64,000 nucleotides of DNA from Mycolicibacterium rhodesiae (GCF_002086695.1 NZ_MVIH01000022.1:1-64000), one strand, 5' to 3'; numbered from the stretch's first letter, positions 17,569 through 25,842 are shown. Numbers and translations are program-made. The notes: generated by a model not told the origin, from the sequence alone.

Positions 17569-17961
17569 ATGGCAATCGAACTGAACCACACCATCGTCGC
17601 CGCACATGACAAGCAGCAGTCCGCCCGCTTCCTGACCGAGCTGTTCGGGCTACCGGATGCGGTGCCGTTCGGACATTTCCTGGTTGTCACCCTCGAGCAC
17701 GGGCTGAGCCTGGACTTCGCCGACGTGCCTGCAGACGAACCGATTCACCCGCAGCACTACGCCTTCCTGGTCTCCGAGGACGACTTCGACGCGATCTACC
17801 GCAAGATCGCCGACCGAGAACAGCCGCACTGGGCCGATCCCCGCGCCACCCGGCCCGGCGAGATCAACCACAACGACGGCGGTCGCGGCGTCTACTTCCG
17901 CGATCCGGTGGGCCACTACTTGGAGATCATCACCCGGCCCTACGGGTCGGGCGGCGGCTAA
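17569..17961 (+). CDS. VOC-family protein
   Basis: 130 residues with the VOC fold: ELNHTIVAAHDKQQSARFLTELFG, then HYAFLVSEDDFDAIYRKI, and the closing GGRGVYFRDPVGHYLEIITRP. Potential metal ligands are the His of LNHTI, the His of QHYAF and the Glu of YLEII. AAGGG lies just before the ATG. Its stop overlaps the convergent Rrf2 gene stop by 4 nt. Substrate unknown. Confidence 0.82.
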   Translation: MAIELNHTIVAAHDKQQSARFLTELFGLPDAVPFGHFLVVTLEHGLSLDFADVPADEPIHPQHYAFLVSEDDFDAIYRKIADREQPHWADPRATRPGEINHNDGGRGVYFRDPVGHYLEIITRPYGSGGG

Positions 17962-18431
17962 CCGTTGTGGCCGCGCCGGTTCTCCTGCCTCAGGTAGTCG
18001 AGCGCCAGATCGGCAACGTGGGCCGGCAGTTGCCCGCCGGCGACATCGGCCACGCTGGTCTCCTCCAGCACTGAGCGCATGCTGGCGCGCAGCGCCCGCC
18101 ACACATCAGTCAACGCCGCCGTGGGCCCGCTGTAGGGCAGGTCGCCCAGGCCGATGTCACGCACGCTCGCCAACGGCCCGTCGATGCAGCGCAACACGTC
18201 GGCGATGCTGATATCCGCGGCCTGGCGACCCAGTTCGTAGCCGCCGTCGCGGCCACGGTGACTGCGCACCAGCCGGTCGGTGCGCAGGGCGGAGAGGATG
18301 TCGACCAGGAATTGCGCCGGGATGCCCTGTGCCTTGGCCAGATCCTCGGTCTTGACCAGCGCGCCCGAGTCGACTGAAGCGAGCTGGATCATGGCGCGGA
18401 CGGCGTATTCCGCCTTCGCTGACATCCGCAT
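17958..18431 (-). CDS. Rrf2-family transcriptional regulator without iron-sulfur cysteines
   Basis: 157 residues. The winged-helix N-terminus MRMSAKAEYAVRAMIQLAS and the recognition region GIPAQFLVDILSALRTDRLVRSHRGRDGGYEL are typical Rrf2. Only one Cys (VLRCIDG) is present, so the three-Cys [Fe-S] ligand set of IscR or NsrR is missing. This resembles the cysteine-metabolism regulators of the CymR type. From memory, M. tuberculosis has an Rrf2-type gene (Rv1287) next to cysDN; here it lies about 7 kb from cysD, so control of sulfate assimilation is a reasonable but untested idea. Confidence 0.85.
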   Translation of the reverse strand: MRMSAKAEYAVRAMIQLASVDSGALVKTEDLAKAQGIPAQFLVDILSALRTDRLVRSHRGRDGGYELGRQAADISIADVLRCIDGPLASVRDIGLGDLPYSGPTAALTDVWRALRASMRSVLEETSVADVAGGQLPAHVADLALDYLRQENRRGHNG

Positions 18432-18467
18432 CCCGCGAATTCTGCCACTGCCTGGTCGGCAGCAGGC

Positions 18468-19619
18468 TCACGAGGCGTCTGATGCCGGTGCTGGTGTGGC
18501 GCCGGGGCGCTGCGGCGGCCGATGCGGAGTGAGCGCTTTGCGAAGGGTGTCGGCGAACCGGTCCAGCGAGGTACGGACCCGGGTGACCGGGGTCTGGGCC
18601 CGCTGCTGGACCGGGGACTGGGAAGCCGTGGTGCTCGGCACCGCCTTGTTGCCGTCGCTCAAATCCGTCGCACCGTTGGCGGCCGTCGGCTTCGCGTCGG
18701 GACCGGTGACCGTGCCGGTGTCCGTGACGTCGGTTGATGTATCGGACTTGATCGATGTCTCGGGCCCGGTGGACCTCCCCGGCTTCGAGGATGCTCCCGG
18801 TTTGGCCGTGACGGTCAAGCCGCGGCGGTGGCCCAGCGTGCGGCGCAACGATGCCACGCTGTCAGCGACTGCCGAGTGGGTGGCCGTCCGGGTCGCCTTC
18901 GGCCGGGACGGCGCCGGCCGCCGCAAGATGTTCGTCAACTCGGTCAGCCGCTGACGGACCTCGCTGCGGATCGCCTTGACGATCTTCGACGGTGGCCCGA
19001 CCGGCACCGCGACGACGCGAAGGGCAGTGGTGATCGCGGCGTCGACGTCACCGTCGGTGAGCGCAGCAAGCGTGTCCGCGATCAGCCGCGGTTTGGCCAC
19101 GGCGATCCGGGCGGCCGCCACGGTGGCCTCGACGACCTGCACGCTGACGTAGCCGACGTAGTCGGCGACCGAAGTCACAGCGTGCTGCAGGGCGCGATCC
19201 TCGATGATCGCGGGGGATGCATTGGCGGCCGACGTCGTGACCGGCTTACCGCTCAGCAGATCGGCGACCGCTGTCGGCGGCACCGGCGACGGGACGCGCA
19301 CCGGCGTCGGCGTCCCGGGAACGTCGCTCCACAACGCTTCGTCCACCGCTCGACCGCTCAGCATCGTGACATTGGTGACGACGCCGGCGACCACTCGCTT
19401 CAGCGGGTCCGACGGACTTGTGCCGGTGGCGTGTTCTCGCGTCAAGGTCTCGAGCAGAGCCCGGTCGAGTGCGGTGGTCGATGCCGTGCTGTCGGCCGAC
19501 AGTTTCACCGGGGGAACACGAACATCTGACTGGGGTGCCGATACCGGGTTGGCGACGACGACCGTCGCGCCCACGAGGGCTACCCCAGTCGTGAAAATCG
19601 CACCAATGCCGCGCCGCAC
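18468..19619 (-). CDS. Secreted Ala/Thr/Pro-rich protein, function unknown
   Basis: 383 residues from a GTG with the ribosome site GGGAGGTGA 7 nt upstream; an in-frame GTG seven codons earlier lies before that site. The N-terminus RRGIGAIFTTGVALVGATVVVANPVSA is a Sec-type signal peptide. Residues 30-220 are helical and Ala/Val-rich. The last 140 are a disordered Thr/Ser/Pro/Lys region with spaced basic residues. It shares with the neighbouring gene at 19798 the secretion signal, composition and an upstream motif 48 nt before the start. No enzymatic motif is seen. Such proteins are common in mycobacteria and mostly uncharacterised. Confidence 0.75.
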   Translation of the reverse strand: MRRGIGAIFTTGVALVGATVVVANPVSAPQSDVRVPPVKLSADSTASTTALDRALLETLTREHATGTSPSDPLKRVVAGVVTNVTMLSGRAVDEALWSDVPGTPTPVRVPSPVPPTAVADLLSGKPVTTSAANASPAIIEDRALQHAVTSVADYVGYVSVQVVEATVAAARIAVAKPRLIADTLAALTDGDVDAAITTALRVVAVPVGPPSKIVKAIRSEVRQRLTELTNILRRPAPSRPKATRTATHSAVADSVASLRRTLGHRRGLTVTAKPGASSKPGRSTGPETSIKSDTSTDVTDTGTVTGPDAKPTAANGATDLSDGNKAVPSTTASQSPVQQRAQTPVTRVRTSLDRFADTLRKALTPHRPPQRPGATPAPASDAS

Positions 19620-19666
19620 CGCGTGCTCACCTCCCGGCACTCAGGCCAATTGCGGCCTTAAGAATA

Positions 19667-19685
19667 CCTGAGAGGAAACTTAGAG
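19667..19685 (-). promoter_or_regulatory. 11-bp-period direct repeat upstream of the 18468 secreted gene
   Basis: On the plus strand, CCTGAGAG (from 19667) and ACTTAGAG (from 19678) are 11 bp apart, about 48 nt upstream of the start at 19619. The same arrangement occurs at the same distance upstream of the next gene. One-helical-turn direct repeats suit an OmpR-family response regulator such as MprA; the identity is a guess. Confidence 0.45.
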
Positions 19686-19743
19686 AGAAAGACCCAATTA
19701 CTATTCGAGTAATTCACTTAATTTGACGAACGGGAAAACAGGA

Positions 19744-19778
19744 GCCCCTTCTTTTCGATGACTTCGAAAAGAAGGGGC
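19744..19778 (-). terminator. Perfect 15-bp hairpin terminator
   Basis: Arms 19744-19758 and 19764-19778 are perfect complements around a 5-nt loop. The structure begins 19 nt after the stop of the 19798 secreted-protein gene. On the minus strand it is followed by TCCTGTTTT, a weak T-rich run. Confidence 0.85.
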
Positions 19779-19797
19779 ATCCCATCGATGCCGTGGA

Positions 19798-20979
19798 CTA
19801 CCCCGCGGACTTACTGGCCGAGGCCTTCGCGGGCCGCTTCGAACCGGCGACGCCCTTCTTGGCGCCGGACTTGCCTGCGGTTCCACTCTTCGCGTTGCTG
19901 TTGTTGGAGTGATCGGACGCGGAAGCATCGCTGCCGCTACCCGACTTGGCATTGCCGCTCTCATCCGCGGACGACGACTCCACGGCCGCGACACGCAGTG
20001 CCGATGCCGACGGAGATGCGGTCTTCGCGGCGGCGGCCGGCGGCGGAACCGGCGGCGCAGATCCGGTCTGCGACAGCGCGTCGGCGACGCCGTGCACAGC
20101 GGCTTGGATCACGCCACGGACGCTCGGCACCACGGTGGCCGCATCCGTTTGCACACCGGCGCCGACCGTCAGGTTCAGGATCGCGCCCGGGATGCCCCGC
20201 GGTCCGAAGAATCCGTCGACCGCGGCATTCCAGGCCTCCTCGGCATTACCGTTGGTGATGCCGGTGATCACGTTCTGCACGACGGCGCTGAATGTGCCCG
20301 CAAGCACCTGAGCTTGCCCGATGGAACTCTGAACGACCAGGTTGACCAGGTCCGGAACAGCACCGAGCAGGGCGGTACCCCGCGCGACCGCGTTGTCCAG
20401 CATGTAGTTGGCGCTGGCGAGGGCGACCTGGCCGGCGGCCACGAACGGTCCCACGATCGCGGACTGCAACGTCGCGATGGCACCGGGGATGTCACCTGAC
20501 AGCGCCTGCTGAGTGGCCGTCACGAATGCGCCGGGCAGGTTCCACAGGCCTTCGCTGGCGATCAACCCGATCGTTGTTGCGGCGTTGGCGGCGCTCCCGA
20601 GGGACGCTGCCCCGTTGTACCCGAGCTGGCTGATGATCGGCAGGTGGTCGTTGATGATCTGGGGAAGCAGACCGACCGCGTTGAACTGGTAGCCGCCCTT
20701 CGCGATGGCGACGCCGCCAGCGCTGACCAGCCCGCCGAGATCGGTGTAGCCAGCGGTCGTGTTATCGGCGCTCAGCACCCACTGATTGAGGGAACTGAAC
20801 GTGCCGAGGAGTTCCGAAAGCGGGCTGTCGAACCCGGCCAGAGCCACCTGGCTGACCGAGGGCATCTGGAGGTCGGGCAGAGCGAGATTGGCCTGCGTTA
20901 CTGGCGTCATTGCAATCGCGCTGGCGCCGACGACGGCGGCGGTTCCCGCAATGAGCTGAGAGCGTATGGAGATTTGCAT
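19798..20979 (-). CDS. Secreted Ala-rich protein with a basic C-terminal tail
   Basis: 393 residues with ribosome site GGGAGGG 6 nt before the ATG. The signal peptide is MQISIRSQLIAGTAAVVGASAIA..., probably cleaved near TQANLA. Residues 35-300 are a Gly/Ala/Leu-rich helical domain (LLPQIINDHLPIISQLGYNG, LNLTVGAGVQTDAATVVPS). A Pro-rich linker (PPVPPPAAAA) leads to a Ser/Lys/Ala tail ending AKASASKSAG. The last 50 residues are strongly basic, perhaps binding acidic surface polymers or glycans. Composition resembles PE-type and other mycobacterial surface proteins, but the PE motif is absent. Function unknown. Confidence 0.75.
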   Translation of the reverse strand: MQISIRSQLIAGTAAVVGASAIAMTPVTQANLALPDLQMPSVSQVALAGFDSPLSELLGTFSSLNQWVLSADNTTAGYTDLGGLVSAGGVAIAKGGYQFNAVGLLPQIINDHLPIISQLGYNGAASLGSAANAATTIGLIASEGLWNLPGAFVTATQQALSGDIPGAIATLQSAIVGPFVAAGQVALASANYMLDNAVARGTALLGAVPDLVNLVVQSSIGQAQVLAGTFSAVVQNVITGITNGNAEEAWNAAVDGFFGPRGIPGAILNLTVGAGVQTDAATVVPSVRGVIQAAVHGVADALSQTGSAPPVPPPAAAAKTASPSASALRVAAVESSSADESGNAKSGSGSDASASDHSNNSNAKSGTAGKSGAKKGVAGSKRPAKASASKSAG

Positions 20980-21025
20980 TTCAATCCCTCCCGGGCTGGG
21001 GTCAACACTGACAAAGCTGAAGGTA

Positions 21026-21042
21026 CCTGAGAAAAACCTGAG
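21026..21042 (-). promoter_or_regulatory. CCTGAG direct repeat, 11-bp period, upstream of the 19798 secreted gene
   Basis: CCTGAG occurs at 21026-21031 and 21037-21042, 47-63 nt upstream of the start at 20979. Flanks align with the motif upstream of the 18468 gene (TACCTGAGA then a purine-rich AAAC run). It could be an operator for an OmpR-type regulator or overlap the promoter. Confidence 0.5.
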
Positions 21043-21097
21043 GGAAACGGTTATTGACGATTTTGTCGAAAAAATTTCCTGACGGAAACGTCATATT

Positions 21098-21158
21098 TGA
21101 CGTGGCACGTCAGCCAGCGAAGATGTGTACCTCACCTGAGGTGCGTAAATACGCACCT
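21098..21158. promoter_or_regulatory. Cluster of three palindromes in the 20980-21296 intergenic region
   Basis: TGACGTG-G-CACGTCA is a perfect 15-bp palindrome at 21098-21112. CACCT-G-AGGTG (21133-21143) overlaps AGGTGCGTA-AA-TACGCACCT (21139-21158), whose 9-bp arms are perfect. The 317-bp gap has no gene, and the palindromes lie 119-180 nt upstream of the secreted-protein gene at 20979. They look like operators; no regulator can be named. Confidence 0.55.
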
Positions 21159-21296
21159 TGCGCAGGTTCAGCAAATTCACGCCACTTCGGGAAATGCCCA
21201 GCAGACTCCACGATGCGCGTGTCGCAACGCGAAGTCGCGCCGTCCGGCTCTCAGGTTCAGGGCCTAAATCTCTCAGGAAAGAGCCCCGGCTCGGCC

Positions 21297-21896
21297 TCAG
21301 GCCGGGATGGCACCCGAATCGGCGACGACAACAGCGAACAAATCCTTGAGAGCGGCAAGACTCGCGGCGTGCAGCGATGCCGCCGGAACGGCAGAACCGT
21401 CCACACCTGGCAACGACCTTGTGGCGGTGGCAGAGGCGACCACCGTGGGTGCGTAGCCGAGGTTGAATGCACCACGCGCGGTCGAATTCACGCACATATG
21501 CGTCATGAATCCGGCGATGATCAGGTTCTCGGCAGCCACCGATTTGAGTCGCTCATCCAGATCGGTGTGCACGAACGAGTTGGGGTAGTTCTTGACCACC
21601 ACCGGCTCCCCGTCGCGAGGAGCGACTCGGGGCACGATCGCACCGCTCTCGCCGCTGATGTCGTACAGCGACCCGGGGCCGTCATCGTGCTGGATGTGAA
21701 TCACCGGAACGCCCGCCGTCCGTGCACGATCCAACAGCGCGGCCACCTCGTCCAGCGCGGCCTGAACACCCTCGAGTTCCATCACGCCCTGGGTGTAGGT
21801 GTTCTGGCAGTCGATCAGGATCAACGTCGACGTGGCCAGACTCGGCGGGTCGAGCGGAAGGCCCGCGAGCGCCCGCAGGGTGTTGAGTTCAGTCAT
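21297..21896 (-). CDS. Isochorismatase-fold cysteine hydrolase
   Basis: 199 residues with the complete catalytic triad of the isochorismatase-like hydrolases: Asp29 (LILIDCQNTY), Lys102 (VVVKNYPNSF) and Cys135 (MTHMCVNSTAR). The family includes nicotinamidases, isochorismatases and N-carbamoyl amidohydrolases; the sequence does not single one out. It starts 9 nt after the cysQ stop, so it is probably the last gene of the cysD-cysNC-cysQ operon, an unusual addition to that pathway. Confidence 0.85.
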   Translation of the reverse strand: MTELNTLRALAGLPLDPPSLATSTLILIDCQNTYTQGVMELEGVQAALDEVAALLDRARTAGVPVIHIQHDDGPGSLYDISGESGAIVPRVAPRDGEPVVVKNYPNSFVHTDLDERLKSVAAENLIIAGFMTHMCVNSTARGAFNLGYAPTVVASATATRSLPGVDGSAVPAASLHAASLAALKDLFAVVVADSGAIPA

Positions 21897-21905
21897 GGCG
21901 CAACG

Positions 21906-22634
21906 TTACTGCGTTGCGGCCAGCACCGCCTCGGCCAATTCCGGCCGGCACACCACGACGTCGGGCAGCAGCGGGTCGGGCCGGTTGTACCGAAGCGGTG
22001 AGCCGTCGATGCGTGAGGTGTGCAGTCCGGCGGCGCGGGCGACGGCAACCGGGGCGGCCGAATCCCATTCGTATTGGCCACCCGCGTGCACGTACACGTC
22101 GGCACGGCCCTGAATCACGGCCGCGACCTTGGCTCCGGCAGAACCCATCTCGACCAGCACGCCGCCCAGCGCGTCGCGCACCTGCAGCGCAACCGCCGGG
22201 GGCCGGGTCCGCGACACCACGATCCGCGGCGCGCTCGGCGCAGCCGGGGGCGGCGACACCGCAGGGGTTGCCAACGTAACGCCTTGGGCGGGAAGCGCAA
22301 CCGCACCGGCGATCAGTTCGCCGTCCTCCCACAGCGCTACGTGCACCGCCCAGTCGTCACGGTCGAGTTCGGAGAACTCGCGCGTCCCGTCCAGCGGATC
22401 GACGATCCACACCCGTTGGCTGCGAAGCCGGATCGGATCGTCGGCACCCTCCTCCGACAGCACCGCATCCTCGGGCCGTGCCGCGGCCAGTGCTTCCATC
22501 AGATAATCATGAGAACGCTTGTCGCCCGCGGCCTTTCGTTCCGCACCCGAGGCGTCGGCCAGCTCGACGCGAACGTCGAGCAGCAGCTTGCCAGCCTGCG
22601 TCGCCAGCTCGGCTGCCAGATCGTGGTCGCTCAC
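21906..22634 (-). CDS. cysQ: 3'(2'),5'-bisphosphate nucleotidase / PAP(S) phosphatase CysQ
   Basis: 242 residues from a GTG whose GTGA overlaps the CysNC stop by 4 nt. The Mg2+-dependent, Li+-sensitive phosphatase signature is present: LSEEGADD (metal Glu), then VWIVDPLDGTREF (D-P-L-D-G-T), and the closing WDSAAPVAVARAAGL. CysQ removes the 3'-phosphate of PAP or PAPS and so balances sulfate activation; position directly behind the APS kinase domain fits. Cytoplasmic. Function assignment is strong. Confidence 0.93.
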   Translation of the reverse strand: MSDHDLAAELATQAGKLLLDVRVELADASGAERKAAGDKRSHDYLMEALAAARPEDAVLSEEGADDPIRLRSQRVWIVDPLDGTREFSELDRDDWAVHVALWEDGELIAGAVALPAQGVTLATPAVSPPPAAPSAPRIVVSRTRPPAVALQVRDALGGVLVEMGSAGAKVAAVIQGRADVYVHAGGQYEWDSAAPVAVARAAGLHTSRIDGSPLRYNRPDPLLPDVVVCRPELAEAVLAATQ

Positions 22635-24481
22635 GCCTGACCCTCCAGCAGATCGACGACCTGCTGGGCCAGCTCATCGCATTCGTGATCGGGGGTCAGC
22701 CGCAGATCCGGGTTCTTCGGCCGCTGATAGGGGCTGTCGATTCCGGTGAAGTGGGTGATCTCCCCCGCCCTGGCTTTGGCATAGAGCCCCTTGGGATCCC
22801 GTCGCTCACAGTCTTCGAGCGGAGTGTCGACGAAGATCTCGTAGAACTCCACGCCGGAGTCGGCGTGCACCTTTCGGGCCAGCTCCCGGTGCTCCTCCAG
22901 CGGACTGATGGCGGGCACCAGGACCGTCAGGCCGGCATCGGCCATCAGCGTGGCGATGTGGGCCAGCCTGCGGAGGTTTTCGGCCCGGTCCGCCATCGAG
23001 AAGCCGAGGTCGGCGTTGAGCCCGTGGCGCAGGTTGTCACCGTCGAGAATATAAGCGGGGCAACCATGTTCGAGCAGCTTCTGCTCCACCAGCACCGCCA
23101 CCGAAGACTTTCCCGAGCCGGATAGACCGGTGAACCACAGGGTGCGCCCCTTCGTCAGCCGGTCACCGGAGTCCACCAGCGACTGGTGGCGCACGGTGTT
23201 GGGCGACGCGCTGCGCGCGGCCGTCGGCGCGGTGTCGCGGACCATGCCCGCAGCCACCGTGACATTGGTGTCGGGATCGATCAGGATGAACGATCCCGTC
23301 GCGGCGTTGCGGGAGTACTCGTCGAGCAACAGCGGCACCTGGGTGCGCAGGGTGACCCGGCCGAGTTCGTTGAGCTTCAACGCCGTTGCACTCTTGTCGC
23401 GGTGCAGGGTGTTGACGTCCAAGCGATAGTCCAGCGCACCGACGCGGGCCCGCGTCGTGCGGGTGGTGTGCTTGATGATGTAGTCGCGTCCCGGTTCCAG
23501 CGAGGACTCGTCAGCCATCCAGCAGACCGTTGCGTCGAATTCCCGGGTCGCCACCGGTTGGTTCTGCGGCCGGGCCAGCAGGTCACCGCGGGAGATGTCG
23601 ATGTCGTCGGCGAGACTGATCGACACCGCCATCGGCGGGAACGCCTCCTCGACAGGACCGGTCGGGCCGTCGATTGCGGTGATACGACTGGTTTTTCCGC
23701 TCGGCAGTACGACCACCTCATCCCCGGGGCGCATCACACCGCCGGCGATCGTGCCCGCATAGCTGCGATGGTCGGCGTGCTCGACGGTCTGCGGCCGGAT
23801 CACGTACTGCACCGGGAAGCGCACGTCGACCAGGTTGCGGTCGCCGGCGATGTAGACCTCTTCGAGGTGGCTGAGCAGCGGAGGCCCGTCATACCAGGGC
23901 GCCTTGTCGGACTTCGTCACCACGTTGTCACCCTTGAGCGCCGACATCGGGATGGTGGTGACGTCGTGAATGTCGAGGCGGGCGGCGAAGGCGTGGAACT
24001 CCTCGCGGATCCATTCGAAACGCTCACGGTCCCAGTCGATGAGGTCCATCTTGTTGACCGCCAGCACGACGTGCTGAACGCCGAGCAGCGAGGCCAGGAA
24101 CGCGTGCCTGCGGGACTGCTCGAGCAGACCGTGCCGTGCGTCGACCAGCACGATCACCAGTTGCGCGGTCGAGGTTCCGGTGACCATGTTGCGGGTGTAC
24201 TGAATGTGGCCCGGCGTGTCGGCGATGATGAACTTCCGCTTGGCCGTGGCGAAGTAACGGTAGGCGACGTCGATGGTGATGCCTTGCTCGCGCTCGGAGC
24301 GCAGCCCGTCGGTCACCAGCGCAAGGTCGGTGTAGTCGTTACCGCGTTCGCGTGACGTTCGCTCGACGGCGGCGAGTTGGTCTTCCATCACCGCTTTGGA
24401 GTCGTAGAGCAAGCGGCCGATCAGGGTCGACTTGCCGTCATCGACCGAACCCGCGGTGGCAATCCTCAACAGAGTGCTCAT
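22631..24481 (-). CDS. cysN: Bifunctional sulfate adenylyltransferase large subunit / APS kinase (CysN-CysC fusion)
   Basis: 616 residues. Residues 1-430 are the CysN GTPase: P-loop AGSVDDGKST, DTPGHIQYTRNM, NKMDLIDW, then two beta-barrel domains. Residues 440-616 are the APS kinase: Walker A FTGLSGSGKSS, ILDGDNLRHGLN, GLYAKARAGEI, FTGIDSPYQRP. With CysD the first domain makes APS from ATP and sulfate at the cost of GTP, and the second phosphorylates it to PAPS. The gene shares one base with the cysD stop (TGATG) and four with cysQ, so translation is coupled. This fused form is the normal one in mycobacteria. Confidence 0.96.
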   Translation of the reverse strand: MSTLLRIATAGSVDDGKSTLIGRLLYDSKAVMEDQLAAVERTSRERGNDYTDLALVTDGLRSEREQGITIDVAYRYFATAKRKFIIADTPGHIQYTRNMVTGTSTAQLVIVLVDARHGLLEQSRRHAFLASLLGVQHVVLAVNKMDLIDWDRERFEWIREEFHAFAARLDIHDVTTIPMSALKGDNVVTKSDKAPWYDGPPLLSHLEEVYIAGDRNLVDVRFPVQYVIRPQTVEHADHRSYAGTIAGGVMRPGDEVVVLPSGKTSRITAIDGPTGPVEEAFPPMAVSISLADDIDISRGDLLARPQNQPVATREFDATVCWMADESSLEPGRDYIIKHTTRTTRARVGALDYRLDVNTLHRDKSATALKLNELGRVTLRTQVPLLLDEYSRNAATGSFILIDPDTNVTVAAGMVRDTAPTAARSASPNTVRHQSLVDSGDRLTKGRTLWFTGLSGSGKSSVAVLVEQKLLEHGCPAYILDGDNLRHGLNADLGFSMADRAENLRRLAHIATLMADAGLTVLVPAISPLEEHRELARKVHADSGVEFYEIFVDTPLEDCERRDPKGLYAKARAGEITHFTGIDSPYQRPKNPDLRLTPDHECDELAQQVVDLLEGQA

Positions 24482-25410
24482 CAGAAATACCCCTCGCGCT
24501 TGCGGTCTTCCATGCCGGCTTCGGAAATACGGTCGTCGGCGCGGGTGGCGCCCCGTTCGGTCAGCCGTGACACCGCGGTCTCGGCGATCACTTCCTCGAC
24601 TGTGGAGGCCGTGGACTCCACACAGCCGGTGCAGGTCACGTCGCCGACCGTACGGAACCGCACCGAGGTCTCGAAGACCGGTTCGTCGGGGGTGGGCTGG
24701 AGGAACTCGTGGACGGCCAGCAGCATGCCGTCCCGCTGGAAGACCTGCCTGGGGTGGGCGTAGTAGATGCCCGGCAGCGTGATCTCTTCGGCACCGATGT
24801 AGGCCCAGATGTCGTACTCGGTCCAGTTGGACAACGGGAAGACGCGAATGTGCTCACCCTTGCGGTGACGCCCGTTGTAGAGGTTCCACAGCTCGGGGCG
24901 CTGCGCCTTGGGATCCCACTGGCCGAACTCGTCGCGGAAGCTGAACACCCGCTCCTTGGCCCGCGCCTTCTCCTCGTCGCGGCGAGCACCGCCGAATGCG
25001 GCATCGAACTTGTTCTCCCGGATGCCCCGCAGCAACGTGACGGTCTGCAGCGGGTTGCGCGACGGACCGTTGTCGACCACCCGGCCTGCCGCGATGTCCT
25101 CCTCGACGCTGGCCACCACCAGGCGCAGGCCGTACCGCGCGACCAACTCGTCGCGGGTGGCGATCACTTCCTCGAAGTTGTGACCGGTGTCGACATGCAT
25201 CACCGGGAAGGGCAGCCGGCCGGGCGCGAACGCCTTGATCGCCAGATGCAGCATCACGATCGAGTCCTTACCGCCGGAGAACAGCAGCACCGGCCGTTCG
25301 AACTCGGCCGCGACCTCGCGGATGATGTGAATTGCCTCGGCCTCCAAGGACCGAAGGTGGCTCAGTTCGTACTGCCCCGGCTTGGGGCGTTCGACCACCG
25401 GACTCGCCAT
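24481..25410 (-). CDS. cysD: Sulfate adenylyltransferase subunit 2 (CysD)
   Basis: 309 residues, usual size. The PP-loop ATP pyrophosphatase motif LLFSGGKDSIVMLHLA is followed by FPVMHVDTGHNFEEVIATRDEL and the conserved AFGGARRDEEKARAKERVFSFRD region. It also has the C-terminal CTGCVESTA...RTDDRISE-like end, here GATRADDRISEAGMEDRKREGYF. It pairs with CysN to make APS. A GAGGAAATC ribosome site precedes the ATG. First gene of the cysD-cysNC-cysQ-isochorismatase operon. Confidence 0.96.
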   Translation of the reverse strand: MASPVVERPKPGQYELSHLRSLEAEAIHIIREVAAEFERPVLLFSGGKDSIVMLHLAIKAFAPGRLPFPVMHVDTGHNFEEVIATRDELVARYGLRLVVASVEEDIAAGRVVDNGPSRNPLQTVTLLRGIRENKFDAAFGGARRDEEKARAKERVFSFRDEFGQWDPKAQRPELWNLYNGRHRKGEHIRVFPLSNWTEYDIWAYIGAEEITLPGIYYAHPRQVFQRDGMLLAVHEFLQPTPDEPVFETSVRFRTVGDVTCTGCVESTASTVEEVIAETAVSRLTERGATRADDRISEAGMEDRKREGYF

Positions 25411-25500
25411 GATTTCCTCGTAAAGTTGGTAGGTTTGACCATAATTACAAAGCTAACCCGGAATCTAACCAGCTAGACGGATCAAGTCAAGGTTTGAGCT
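25411..25500 (-). promoter_or_regulatory. AT-rich promoter region of the cysD operon
   Basis: Upstream of cysD the minus strand holds two GGTTAG half-sites 12 bp apart, followed by TAATTAT, unusually AT-rich for this genome and a likely -10 area. The half-sites could bind the nearby Rrf2 regulator or another sulfur regulator; this is inference from position only. Confidence 0.35.
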
Positions 25501-25596
25501 CAGAAGACCTACCACGGTGATGATCGGCGGCGGTCATCGTCGCAATGCTGGCGGCGACGACCGCCGCGACCACGAACGGCCGGGCTGACTCAAGTC

Positions 25597-25842
25597 TCAG
25601 GGGGCCTCAGGGGTTGTGGCGGTGACCGGCGGCGCCGCGACCTCCGGTGTTTTCGTCGGCTCCACGGCGGTGTCCTTCGTGGTCTCCCCCGTCGTCATCG
25701 ACGACGTCACGGGCGAGGTGAATGTGCCGGGATCCGACACGATCGTGCCGCTCCCGTGATCGGTCACCGCGATGCCCAGCGCACCCATGGCCACAATCGC
25801 ACTGCCGCCGACCACGGCGGACAGCGTTTTGATGTTCGTCAT
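25597..25842 (-). CDS. Small exported Thr/Pro-rich protein
   Basis: 81 residues starting MTNIKTLSAVVGGSAIVAMGALGIAV, with GGAAG 7 nt upstream. The N-terminal 25 residues form a hydrophobic signal or anchor segment. The rest is a Thr/Ser/Pro-rich, probably disordered and possibly O-mannosylated tail (TKTPEVAAPPVTATTPEAP). An in-frame extension to 25968 has no homology-like features. No family recognised. Confidence 0.6.
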   Translation of the reverse strand: MTNIKTLSAVVGGSAIVAMGALGIAVTDHGSGTIVSDPGTFTSPVTSSMTTGETTKDTAVEPTKTPEVAAPPVTATTPEAP

